Assembly (NCBI RefSeq): GCF_002407605.1
Contig: NZ_NXGV01000005.1
Span: forward strand, 158,829-222,828
Length of the DNA: 64,000 nt
Direction: 5' to 3'
Source of the DNA: Marinobacter sp. ANT_B65
Lineage (GTDB): Bacteria; Pseudomonadota; Gammaproteobacteria; Pseudomonadales; Oleiphilaceae
The position numbers and the translations under genes are program-made. The notes beneath the pieces were generated by a model. It was given only the letters and a program-made list of their open reading frames with translations. It had not been told where the DNA came from and searched no databases. Position 1 is the stretch's first letter; every line of letters begins with the position of its first letter. This document shows, one piece after another, positions 17,852 to 26,439 of this stretch.

Positions 17852-18820
17852 ATGACGAACCCTATTTTTACGGCCCGCAGCTTGAAACTCGTCGGTTTGG
17901 CGTTGGCGTTACTGCTGCTGCAGGCGTGCAGTACGCAGCTTTATACCAAGACCGAGTTTCAACGGGTGGGCCAGTACTGGCAGGACGATAGCGAGGCAAA
18001 AGAAGCGAATGTTGAAAAGGTCCATGTTAAAACCTGGCTTGACGGCGACGAGCTGAAGTTTGATGTGTATACATACTATCAGGTACAGGAGTATGACTAT
18101 GACCTGTACTATTATTATGAGCAGTATTATTTCCCGCCTGAATGGGCGACTTTAGCGATCCCTGTTATAGGCTGGTTGGCCTGTGCTATGGGCGATCTGC
18201 ATTGTTTGGGGCACACAACACGATGGGAGCGCAGAGACACCATCAGGGAAAATGAGCGTCCAAATGGCGTGGTAGAGACTAAATTGCACGGTGGCGTTCC
18301 TGAGACCAGTCATTATCAGGTGGATCTGGCTGGGACTTTGAGTTCGGGCGAAGATTATCAGGATGTTGTGCCTGGCAACCGGATCTATAAATACCGTTTC
18401 AATCTTAAATCCCGTCTGCAGCAATGGCCGGCGCTGCCGGAAACGCTGCGCGTCGACTTTAAAACGTTTCACGACGACACCCGTTACGAGTCAACTTACA
18501 CGCTGAGCGCCGAACAGCTCGCCAGCATGCAACTTGCCTCTGATGCTTGGAATACCCCGCAGGAAAACCGGCATAAATATTTCTACGAGCTACTGACGGC
18601 AATGCAAGCTCAAGAGCATACAAGAGCTATGAGAGCGTTTGCCAAGCTTGAGGCGATGGATTTTGATAAACCAGAATCCTTCTGGTACCACTATGCCGCT
18701 ACGGCATCTGAGGTGGGCAACGCCGAATTGGCAAGCGAGAAAGCGAAGCAATACCTGGCGAAGACGAAAAAAGCTGTCTACAGCAGGCAGGCTCAGGCGC
18801 TGGTAGACGCTTCCCCCTGA
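17852..18820 (+). CDS. Putative lipoprotein of unknown function
   Basis: A 322-residue protein with a lipoprotein signal peptide: a hydrophobic core LALALLLLQ and the lipobox LQAC, with Cys26 lipidated. After it comes a Tyr-rich segment (VYTYYQVQEYDYDLYYYYEQ) and one hydrophobic stretch near residue 93-108 (WATLAIPVIGWLACAMG) with nearby Cys residues. The tail is helical, with a repeat-like ending (ELASEKAKQYLAKTKKA) that could be a TPR-type pair. No family is recognised. It starts five bases after the WG-repeat gene and is probably its partner. Confidence 0.7.
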   Translation: MTNPIFTARSLKLVGLALALLLLQACSTQLYTKTEFQRVGQYWQDDSEAKEANVEKVHVKTWLDGDELKFDVYTYYQVQEYDYDLYYYYEQYYFPPEWATLAIPVIGWLACAMGDLHCLGHTTRWERRDTIRENERPNGVVETKLHGGVPETSHYQVDLAGTLSSGEDYQDVVPGNRIYKYRFNLKSRLQQWPALPETLRVDFKTFHDDTRYESTYTLSAEQLASMQLASDAWNTPQENRHKYFYELLTAMQAQEHTRAMRAFAKLEAMDFDKPESFWYHYAATASEVGNAELASEKAKQYLAKTKKAVYSRQAQALVDASP

Positions 18821-18846
18821 ACCGAGGCCGCCTTCAGTGTGATCAG

Positions 18847-19602
18847 CTAGGGTCTGTGGCGACGCTTTATGATGTCCCACGCTTGCTGGTAGCGAAGCAG
18901 CCGCTCCTTGGCGAGCGCCCGCTCGGCGTGGCTGAGCTGCTGCTGTGCCAGCTTGTCCGGGTGGCATTCGGAAACTTTTTTCCGGTATGCGCGTTTGATC
19001 GTCGCCACAGGGTCCCGGCGCGTGACCCCAAGCAGGGTGTATGCCTGCTCCAGGGTCACTGGCTTTGAAGCCGTATCCTTCAGGTCACCCCACATGCAAA
19101 TGGCGTAGCTGTCGAATATGTCTTCGCTGATGGTGACAGGCAGGCCAATCTGGTCGATGGTATCTTCACAGCGGTGGCGGAGGGGTTTGAGTGGTCTGCC
19201 TCTGAGCTGTGCGGCATGGCACAGGCAGATAGCTACCTTCAGGGCCGGAGCGGGCCGGATGCGGTGGCTGAGTCTCAGTGTGAGTCCGCTGAATGCAGGA
19301 AGTGTTTCTGATGCTTTCCCTTTCTGGAAGCTGCGGATTGCTTTGTGTCTCTGGCGTTTTGATAGCGCTAGCGCTTCAATAAGGTTTTCCGCAAAACGTA
19401 TGTCCTGCTCAGATACGCGCCCATCTGCTTTGGCGATATAGCCAAGAAAGAAAAACAGCGGATGCCGGCACCAGCTTGGCAGGCCGGTCTGGCCAATCAA
19501 TGTCTGTGCCTGATGATTGGCGGTCGATAGCCTTTGCAGAAGGCTTGAGAATGCCGCCTCCATTCGCGGTGGCAGGGCGGTTTGCGGGGAATCAGTCGAC
19601 AT
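18847..19602 (-). CDS. DjlA-like co-chaperone with TerB-like and J domains
   Basis: A 251-residue protein. The middle (ADGRVSEQDIRFAENLIEAL) fits a TerB/DjlA-like helical domain, and the C-terminal 65 residues form a J domain (TLEQAYTLLGVTRRDPVATIKRAY-type, with the HPDK motif in SECHPDKLAQ) that stimulates DnaK ATPase. E. coli DjlA has an N-terminal membrane anchor; here only a weak hydrophobic patch (PLFFFLGYIAKADG) is present, so it may be soluble. It ends the minus-strand unit amgK-murU-this gene, three bases after murU. Confidence 0.85.
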   Translation of the reverse strand: MSTDSPQTALPPRMEAAFSSLLQRLSTANHQAQTLIGQTGLPSWCRHPLFFFLGYIAKADGRVSEQDIRFAENLIEALALSKRQRHKAIRSFQKGKASETLPAFSGLTLRLSHRIRPAPALKVAICLCHAAQLRGRPLKPLRHRCEDTIDQIGLPVTISEDIFDSYAICMWGDLKDTASKPVTLEQAYTLLGVTRRDPVATIKRAYRKKVSECHPDKLAQQQLSHAERALAKERLLRYQQAWDIIKRRHRP

Positions 19603-19605
19603 TGT

Positions 19606-20313
19606 CTAAGGCTCCTGAGCCGCCAGTTGCTGGTCCAGCGCCCGCAACCGTTCCGGTGTTCCCACATCAATCCATATACCCTGATGGTGCAGTCCGGCTA
19701 CACGGCCATTGTCTATGGCGGTCCGCAGAACCGGCCCGAGCTTTCCTGCCTGGTCAGTCAGTCCCTCAAACAACCGGCGGTTCAGAAGGCTTATGCCGGT
19801 AAACGTCAGTTTCTCGCCTTGTTTCTCCAGACGCTCCTGAGAGAGCATGCCATCATCATTCAGGCAGAAATCACCTTTGCGGTGGTGTGGGGGATTATCT
19901 GTCATCACCAGAATGGCATCGAGCTTGTGTTCTTCACCGGGTGCCGGCGGCCGCAGCCGGGCCAGGTCAAAATCGGCCCATATGTCACCATTAATAACAA
20001 TAAACCAATTCTGATCAGCGGGAGCGAGCATTGGCAGGGCGCGGACAATGCCGCCAGCAGTCTCAAGCGGTTCGCCCTCACGTGAATAATGCAGGGAGAG
20101 ACCAAAGCGCTGGCCATCGCCCAGAGTGTATTCGATCTGTTCCCCAAGCCAGGCATGATTGATAATGATGTCCCGGAAACCGGCACGGTGGAGGCGCTCC
20201 AGGTGGTATTCGATCAGCGGTTTCCCGCCGGCGCCCAGCAGAGGCTTCGGAGTGGTAAGGGTCAATGGCCGCATGCGCTCACCTTTGCCTGCGGCAAGAA
20301 TCATCGCTTTCAC
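19606..20313 (-). CDS. murU: N-acetylmuramate-1-phosphate uridylyltransferase MurU
   Basis: A 235-residue sugar-nucleotide transferase. The N-terminus MKAMILAAGKGERMRPLT is the nucleotide-binding signature, KPLLGAGGKPLIEYHLERL follows, and the metal Asp is in VINGDIWADFD. In Pseudomonas putida, MurU turns MurNAc 1-phosphate into UDP-MurNAc in a recycling route that bypasses de novo synthesis and gives intrinsic fosfomycin tolerance. The overlap ATGA with amgK and the joint position near lptD match that pathway. A plain glucose-1-phosphate thymidylyltransferase is less likely given the partner. Confidence 0.88.
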   Translation of the reverse strand: MKAMILAAGKGERMRPLTLTTPKPLLGAGGKPLIEYHLERLHRAGFRDIIINHAWLGEQIEYTLGDGQRFGLSLHYSREGEPLETAGGIVRALPMLAPADQNWFIVINGDIWADFDLARLRPPAPGEEHKLDAILVMTDNPPHHRKGDFCLNDDGMLSQERLEKQGEKLTFTGISLLNRRLFEGLTDQAGKLGPVLRTAIDNGRVAGLHHQGIWIDVGTPERLRALDQQLAAQEP

Positions 20314-21371
20314 TTTGCCTTTTGCTCCTGATCCGGAAGAGGGCCGATCATATCTTCCATCCTGGGAACGACTTCGTTGGCCAGCCAGGCATGAAAGTGT
20401 CGCAGCGCAGGTTGTCGTTTGCTCGCGGTAAGCAGATAGCCCACTGTGCGAGGAATATCTTTCAGATACCCTGATTTGCCATCGCGCATGGCCAGTCTTG
20501 CAAAAATTCCCGCAGCCTTGAGGTGGCGCTGCATTCCCATCAGCTCAAACCACTGGCGGAAAGTTTCGCTGTCGGCACCGTGCAGGCGGGCTGCCAGAGT
20601 TTTTTCGCGGAACACTTCCAGCCATTCGCAAACCCGCTCTTCTGGCCATTGAATGTAGCAATCCTTGAGCAGCGAGACCGCATCGTAGGTAATCGGCCCG
20701 GTTACAGCATCCTGAAAGTCGATGACGCCGGGGCGGCTGGTTTGTTCCCGCACCAGCAGGTTCCGTGAGTGGTAATCCCTGTGCACGGTAACTTCAGGCT
20801 GGGCCAGAGCGCTCTCCCGTAGTAGTGAAAAGGTGGTGTCGAGCATGGATTTTTCGGTGTTGTCCAGCTTCAGTCCCAGGTAGCCTTCCAGAAGCCAGTC
20901 CCGGAACAGGGCCATTTCACGGTTCAGCAAGGCTGTGTTATAGGCCGGCAGAGGGGAATCAGGGGGCGGGGGTAATTGCTGGATAAGAACAAGTTCGTCC
21001 AGCGCGCTCTGGTAGAGGATATTTGCAGTGTCAGGGGTGAGCTGTCCCAGCATCAGCTGATCCCCGAAATCTTCCAGTAATAAAAAGCCACGGACAAGGT
21101 CGGCTTCGAAAATTTGCGGAACGGCAATGCCTGCATGGTGCCAGTGGCTGCCTATGCTGACAAAAGGCCTGCAGTCCTCCTGTTCCGGAGGTGAATCCAT
21201 AGCGATGACCGTAATATTGTTCCCGTCATCATCTGTTTTGCAGGCACGGAAGTAGCGCCGGAAGCTGGCGTCACCGGAAACTGGCTGGACATTGGTGGTC
21301 TCAAAGCCGGGAAATTGTCTGACCCAGCTAATCAGCATTTGCAGGCGGTTATCCATAACTTGGGCGGTCAT
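20310..21371 (-). CDS. amgK: N-acetylmuramate/N-acetylglucosamine kinase AmgK
   Basis: A 353-residue member of the aminoglycoside-phosphotransferase fold. Features are SGDASFRRYFRA (nucleotide loop), VTVHRDYHSRNLLVREQ (catalytic HRDYHSRN) and GVIDFQDAVTGPITYD (metal-binding DFQDA). In Pseudomonas, AmgK phosphorylates MurNAc and GlcNAc at the anomeric position to feed MurU. Start choice: an upstream GTG at 21428 adds 19 residues (MNSGQGAQ...) with no family support; MTAQVMDNRLQ at 21371 or MDNRLQ at 21356 fits homologues better. Divergent from lptD. Confidence 0.87.
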   Translation of the reverse strand: MTAQVMDNRLQMLISWVRQFPGFETTNVQPVSGDASFRRYFRACKTDDDGNNITVIAMDSPPEQEDCRPFVSIGSHWHHAGIAVPQIFEADLVRGFLLLEDFGDQLMLGQLTPDTANILYQSALDELVLIQQLPPPPDSPLPAYNTALLNREMALFRDWLLEGYLGLKLDNTEKSMLDTTFSLLRESALAQPEVTVHRDYHSRNLLVREQTSRPGVIDFQDAVTGPITYDAVSLLKDCYIQWPEERVCEWLEVFREKTLAARLHGADSETFRQWFELMGMQRHLKAAGIFARLAMRDGKSGYLKDIPRTVGYLLTASKRQPALRHFHAWLANEVVPRMEDMIGPLPDQEQKAK

Positions 21372-21519
21372 CCTGAAGCTAAAGAGTGCATTGAAAGTAA
21401 ACGTTTGTGCGCCTTGGCCTGAATTCACATCCGGAATTTTTCACAGGCTCTTCAGCACGGAGTATAAAGAGGGTAAGAGGGTTTTGCAGCGGAGTTTCGT
21501 GCATCAGGCTCCGTTTCCG

Positions 21520-21548
21520 TTAACAAGCCTTGGGGGCACGTGTAAACT
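21520..21548 (+). promoter_or_regulatory. Candidate sigma-70 promoter for lptD-surA
   Basis: TTAACA (21520-21525) and TAAACT (21543-21548) are separated by exactly 17 bases and lie about 80 bases upstream of the lptD start, in the divergent gap with amgK. I saw no clear sigma-E box, although lptD and surA are sigma-E controlled in E. coli. Confidence 0.45.
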
Positions 21549-21628
21549 AGGCCGCTTATATCAGGGTATTCGTACTTAGTTACCCTATCCACAATCCTTC
21601 ATGCACCCGGAACAGGAATCTCGCTACC

Positions 21629-24013
21629 GTGCCAATGTCCGACAGCCATCTGCAGGCGCAGAGAGGCACGCTGCAGCGCCGGGCTGTGTGCCTGCTTGCC
21701 GGATTTTCCCTGATGGCGGGTGCCGGCCTTGTATACGGCGAAGACGCTTTATCAGCCGCCGAACTGGATTGGCGCCCCAAAAGCCAGTTGCCGGACTCAG
21801 TCAGGAATTCGTTGCCGGTATTTTGTGACGGTGGTTATCTGCCATCAGGTGCCGGCGAGGAAGGTTTGGCGGTGTTTGCCGGTGAAACCGGGGAGGCGAC
21901 TCCTTTGCAGGCCAGCGGTCTGAATGCCCGCTACGAAATGGACCAGGAGCTGTACCTTGAGGGCGATGTCCGGTTAAGTCAGGGCAGTTTTCAGGTGACT
22001 GGCTCTGAGGCCCGCTACAGTCAGAACACCGGTCAGGTATCGATTCAGGGCCCTCTGGTTAGCCGTGGTGAAGGCTTTTTGCTGACGGGAGAGCGCGCCG
22101 AATACAGTGTGGATTCAGGGCGTTTTGATATAAATACTGCGACATTTCTGCTGCATGGGCCGGAAATGCGCGGTCGGGCAGGGAGCCTCTCACGGGTGGA
22201 TGACTCCCGGGTAGAAATTCGTGACGGTATGCTCACCACCTGCGGCCCGCAACAGAACGACTGGGCTATTGTGGCTTCTGATATTGAACTGGACCAGACG
22301 GAAGGCTTTGGAACCGCAAAGCATGTTCGTCTGGAGGTTCTGGATGTTCCGGTTTTTTACTGGCCTTATGCCAGCTTTCCCATTGATGACCGTCGCAAGA
22401 GTGGCCTCCTGTATCCGCAGTTCGGATCTTCCAGTGCGGGCAGCGGGGCGTTTCTGGCCGTACCCTATTATCTGAACCTGGCGCCACATTACGACGCCAC
22501 CATTACGCCACAGTATATTCATGGCCGCGGCCTTTTTAATGAAGTTGAAGGCCGTTATCTGAGCAGTCTGGGCCAGTCGACTCTGCAGCTGGGCTATCTG
22601 GATCATGACTCCGCCTATGCAGACGATAATCCGGGTGAATCCGGGCAGCGTTGGGCGCTGGATGCATCTACCCGAGCCGAGTTTGGTGGTGGCTGGAATG
22701 GCTATGGTGACTTTTCAGTTGTCAGTGACAACGATTACCTCAGCGATCTGAACCGGAGCCTGGAAATCAATCAGGCAACCCATTTACAGCGTAAAGGTGG
22801 TGTAAAGTATCAGGGGGCTAATCAATTCCTGGATATATATCTCAATGACTATCAGACAGTCAGTGATGATATCGCTCAGGAAGACCGGCCCTATGCCCAG
22901 TTGCCCGAGGTGGTTTATACCGGATCAACCCGGGCTGGCTGGCTGGAGGCCGGGCTGGAAAGCGAATATTCCTGGTTCTACCGTGACAACGACTCGCTGA
23001 CAGGACTCGACAAAGCCAATGGTCAGCGCTTCCGGGCCCGCCCTGAGCTGGCTCTGCCCATGCGTGCGCTCTGGGGCTTCAGTCGTCCATCGGTCAGTCT
23101 GGACTATACACGCTACGAACTGGACGACTACACGGCCGGGGACAGTGGGTTTGATCGCACGGTTCCGGTATTCGAATGGGATAATGGTTTGTATTTTGAC
23201 CGTCAGTCGAGCCTGTTTGACGTGCCTTATAATCAAACGTTCGAGCCCCGGCTTTATTACGCCTGGGCCGATGCAGAGTCTGATCAGGACTACATTCCAG
23301 CGTTCGATACAGCTCTGCAGTCTTTCTATTTTGAACAGCTGTTCCAGCCAGACCGGTTTGTCGGGGGTGACCGGGTAGGCGATGCCAACCAGCTGACTGT
23401 GGCGCTGACCAGTCGTTTCAATGACCTGGTTACTGGCGCTGAGCGTGCCCGCTTCAGTGTTGGCCAGGTCCAGTATTTCGACGATCGTGAGGTGACACTG
23501 TTCGGGGACGGTGGTGGTAATGGCAGTCGTTCGGCTCTCGCCGGGGAGGTGGTGCTGAACCCCCTGGAGAATCTGCAGATCCGGTCTTCCGGGCTCTGGG
23601 ATCCGGACACGGGGGATACTGAAGAAGGCCGGAGTCAGCTGATCTTCCACTCGAAGGATTACCGGTACCTGGCAAGTGTTGGTCATACTTACAGCAAGGA
23701 CGAGCTGGAACAGTCGGATATTGCGGCGGTTATTCCAGCTACAGACCGTGTTAGTCTGATCGGCCGCTGGGTATACGATTCTGATCTGGATCGCACGGTA
23801 GGCTCTCTTGCCGGAATTGAATACAACAACTGCTGCTGGAGTATTCAGGTGGTTCATCAGAACTATCTGACCAGCGATGAGGAGCTGGACAGCCGGTTAT
23901 TGTTCCAGATTCAGCTGAAAGGTCTCGGTGGTAGTGGCGGCTCCGCAGCCTCGATCTCCGAGGCCATTTACGGTTTTGATGAGCGCGAACAGCGTCGTTT
24001 CGGAACCCCCTGA
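21629..24013 (+). CDS. lptD: LPS-assembly protein LptD
   Basis: A 794-residue outer-membrane beta-barrel with an N-terminal periplasmic jellyroll; together with LptE it inserts lipopolysaccharide into the outer leaflet. The signal peptide ends near LVYGEDA. The four conserved Cys needed for the interdomain disulfides are visible: one in VFCDGG (residue 66), one in MLTTCGPQ and the pair in NNCCWS near the C-terminus. The barrel strands alternate aromatic/hydrophobic residues throughout. The likely start is GTG at 21629 (AGGAA 11 bases upstream); ATG at 21635 is also possible. It heads the operon lptD-surA-pdxA-rsmA-apaH. Confidence 0.95.
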   Translation: MPMSDSHLQAQRGTLQRRAVCLLAGFSLMAGAGLVYGEDALSAAELDWRPKSQLPDSVRNSLPVFCDGGYLPSGAGEEGLAVFAGETGEATPLQASGLNARYEMDQELYLEGDVRLSQGSFQVTGSEARYSQNTGQVSIQGPLVSRGEGFLLTGERAEYSVDSGRFDINTATFLLHGPEMRGRAGSLSRVDDSRVEIRDGMLTTCGPQQNDWAIVASDIELDQTEGFGTAKHVRLEVLDVPVFYWPYASFPIDDRRKSGLLYPQFGSSSAGSGAFLAVPYYLNLAPHYDATITPQYIHGRGLFNEVEGRYLSSLGQSTLQLGYLDHDSAYADDNPGESGQRWALDASTRAEFGGGWNGYGDFSVVSDNDYLSDLNRSLEINQATHLQRKGGVKYQGANQFLDIYLNDYQTVSDDIAQEDRPYAQLPEVVYTGSTRAGWLEAGLESEYSWFYRDNDSLTGLDKANGQRFRARPELALPMRALWGFSRPSVSLDYTRYELDDYTAGDSGFDRTVPVFEWDNGLYFDRQSSLFDVPYNQTFEPRLYYAWADAESDQDYIPAFDTALQSFYFEQLFQPDRFVGGDRVGDANQLTVALTSRFNDLVTGAERARFSVGQVQYFDDREVTLFGDGGGNGSRSALAGEVVLNPLENLQIRSSGLWDPDTGDTEEGRSQLIFHSKDYRYLASVGHTYSKDELEQSDIAAVIPATDRVSLIGRWVYDSDLDRTVGSLAGIEYNNCCWSIQVVHQNYLTSDEELDSRLLFQIQLKGLGGSGGSAASISEAIYGFDEREQRRFGTP

Positions 24014-24073
24014 CGGCAACGGTGTCATATAGGTACTCTGTCCAAGGGCTACTATTTTTATTAAGAGGTGATT

Positions 24074-25396
24074 ATGAAGGCGACGATTCGCCAAGGCTTA
24101 CAAATACTGCTGATGCTGTCAGCAGTGGCGCTTTCTTTTTCGGCTCAGGCCGAGAGGAAACTGCTCGATCAGGTGGTTGCCATTGTTGATGATGATGTAA
24201 TCCTCCAGAGTGAACTGGACGCAAGGGTTAACACCATTATCGGGCGGCTCAACGCTCAGGGCACTGGCCTGCCATCACGTCGCCTTCTTGAAGAACGTGT
24301 TCTGGAGCAACTGATCACCGAATCTGTCCAGCTGCAGATGGCGGATAAAATGGGAATGCGGATCAGTGATAATGAGCTGAATGAAACCCTGGCTAACATT
24401 GCAGAACGTAACGGTCTGAGTCTGCCCGAATTTGAAGATCAGCTTGCTGTTGAAGGTGTGAGCTATCGTCAGGCCAGAGAACAGATACGCCAGGAAATGA
24501 TCACCGCCCGCGTGCAGCAACGACAGGTAGGTAACCGTGTGCGTGTTACGGAGCGTGAGGTCGAGAACTATCTGTCGGCGCTGGAGTCAGGCGGAGGCAG
24601 CGATGCGGAATACCGGCTTGCCTATATCTTTATTGAACTGGAAAATCCTGCCGATGATGCGTCAGTAGACGCTACCCGCGAAAAAGCGGAAAAACTCCGT
24701 GCTGCTATTCTGAACGGTCGTGATTTCCGCGAAGTGGCGGTTGCCGAATCTGATGCCAGCAACGCCCTTGAAGGCGGTGATATGGGGTGGCGAAGCGAAC
24801 GCCAGTTACCTTCACTGGTTGCACCGGTTGTTCCGGAACTTGAAGTTGGCCAGCCTTCAGAGGTTCTGGAGAACAACAGTGGTTTCCATCTGGTGATGGT
24901 GATGGACAAGCGTGGAGGGTCCCAGGAACAGGTTATTCAGCAGAACCGTGTACGCCATATTCTGATCAGGCCGTCTGAAGCGGTAACGGATGCAGAGGCT
25001 GAGGCCCGGATCCGTGAGCTCTTTCAGCAACTTGAGGGCGGCGCTGATTTTGCCGTGCTGGCGCGGGAGTATTCGGATGATCCGGTATCCGGCTCTGATG
25101 GCGGCAATCTTGGCTGGGTTAGCCCGGGCCAGATGGTGCCGGCATTTGAGCAGGCCATGCAGGAGGCAGATGTAGGCGAGTTCAAAGGGCCGTTCCGTTC
25201 CCAGTTTGGCTGGCACATTCTTCAGGTTGAGGAGCGCCGCCAGAAAGATATCAGTAGCGATGTAAAAGAGGCAGAGGCCCGCCAGGCAATATACCGGCGC
25301 AAGTTCGAGACCGAACTGCAGAACTGGCTCCGGGAAATCCGGGATGAAGCCTTTGTTGAGTTCAAAGGTAAGTATGCACAGGAATCCGCAGAATAA
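24074..25396 (+). CDS. surA: Periplasmic chaperone and peptidyl-prolyl isomerase SurA
   Basis: A 440-residue periplasmic chaperone that escorts beta-barrel proteins, including LptD, to the BAM machine. The signal peptide ends at SAQA/ERKLLD. The N-terminal chaperone domain has VAIVDDDVILQSELD. Two parvulin domains follow (about residues 175-275 and 285-385), the second with VRHILIRPSEAVT and EYSDDPVSGSDGGNLGWV. ATG at 24074 is chosen because AGAGGT sits five bases upstream; a GTG two codons earlier is unlikely. The stop overlaps the pdxA start by one base. Confidence 0.96.
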   Translation: MKATIRQGLQILLMLSAVALSFSAQAERKLLDQVVAIVDDDVILQSELDARVNTIIGRLNAQGTGLPSRRLLEERVLEQLITESVQLQMADKMGMRISDNELNETLANIAERNGLSLPEFEDQLAVEGVSYRQAREQIRQEMITARVQQRQVGNRVRVTEREVENYLSALESGGGSDAEYRLAYIFIELENPADDASVDATREKAEKLRAAILNGRDFREVAVAESDASNALEGGDMGWRSERQLPSLVAPVVPELEVGQPSEVLENNSGFHLVMVMDKRGGSQEQVIQQNRVRHILIRPSEAVTDAEAEARIRELFQQLEGGADFAVLAREYSDDPVSGSDGGNLGWVSPGQMVPAFEQAMQEADVGEFKGPFRSQFGWHILQVEERRQKDISSDVKEAEARQAIYRRKFETELQNWLREIRDEAFVEFKGKYAQESAE

Positions 25397-26439
25397 TGAG
25401 TGGTGAGATTGTTCTCGCGCTGACTGCCGGGGAACCCGCAGGCATAGGTCCTGAGTTGTGCCTCCAGTATGCTGCCGGAAAGCGCGATACCGGTGTGGTG
25501 GTGATCGCCAGCCGGGATATGCTGGAGGAGCGCGCCAGATTGTTGGGTCTCAACGTGAGCCTGCATTCATGGAAGCCGGGCATGGCACCGGAAAAGAATG
25601 AGGGTGCGCTTTCGGTACTGCATGTTGAGGGTTGCACCTCTTTTCAGGCGGGCAGGCTGGATATTGCCAACAGCCGCTATGTTCTGGAAACCCTGAGGGT
25701 TGCTGCCAGAGGCTGCCTGGACGGTGACTTTGATGGCATGGTCACGGCGCCGGTCCATAAAGGCGTTATCAACGATGCCGGTATCGAGTTCAGTGGCCAC
25801 ACGGAGTTTCTTCAGGAGCTCTGTGGTGTGGAGCGGGTAGTCATGATGCTCGCTACCGAGGAGTTAAGGGTTGCGTTGGTAACGACTCACTTACCCCTCA
25901 AGGACGTGCCCGCGGCGATTACGCCTGAAAGGCTTACTCAGGTTGTCAGAATCCTGCATGCCGACCTGCAGACTTTTTTCGGGATTGATCAGCCAAGAAT
26001 TCTTGTGGCTGGTCTCAACCCTCACGCCGGGGAAGGCGGCCATCTTGGCCGGGAAGAAATTGAAATCATTGAACCGACGCTTGAGAAACTTCGTGCCGGA
26101 GGTATACAGCTGATCGGGCCCTTGCCTGCGGACACCCTGTTTACTCCTCACTGGCTGAACGATGCCGATGCCGCTCTGGCCATGTATCATGATCAGGGGT
26201 TGCCGGTCCTCAAGTTTCAGGGCTTTGGTCGTGCTGTAAACATCACCCTGGGCCTGCCCATTGTCCGCACATCGGTGGATCACGGCACGGCTCTGGATCT
26301 TGCCGGCACCGGCAAGGCAGATGCCGGCAGTCTGCATACCGCTATTCGAGTGGGCGAGCAGATGGCCGGTTCCCTTAAAGCTGCTGGTCGAAAAGCACCC
26401 GATAATTGCAAAGCCCCCCAAAAAGAGAAATCTGTGTGA
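25396..26439 (+). CDS. pdxA: 4-hydroxythreonine-4-phosphate dehydrogenase PdxA
   Basis: A 347-residue NAD-dependent dehydrogenase in the DXP-dependent route to pyridoxal phosphate. The family signature TAGEPAGIGPELCLQ starts the protein; metal-binding His residues are in FSGHTEF, in DTLFTPHWLND and in MYHDQGLPVLKF. It ends in an unusual Lys-rich tail. The TAATG overlap with surA and the GTGA overlap with rsmA indicate tightly coupled translation, as in many gammaproteobacteria. Confidence 0.95.
   Translation: MSGEIVLALTAGEPAGIGPELCLQYAAGKRDTGVVVIASRDMLEERARLLGLNVSLHSWKPGMAPEKNEGALSVLHVEGCTSFQAGRLDIANSRYVLETLRVAARGCLDGDFDGMVTAPVHKGVINDAGIEFSGHTEFLQELCGVERVVMMLATEELRVALVTTHLPLKDVPAAITPERLTQVVRILHADLQTFFGIDQPRILVAGLNPHAGEGGHLGREEIEIIEPTLEKLRAGGIQLIGPLPADTLFTPHWLNDADAALAMYHDQGLPVLKFQGFGRAVNITLGLPIVRTSVDHGTALDLAGTGKADAGSLHTAIRVGEQMAGSLKAAGRKAPDNCKAPQKEKSV

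Noticed and set aside
22925-23857. 310-residue open frame on the minus strand
   Set aside because: Antisense to lptD; composition is Arg/Pro-rich as expected for a shadow.
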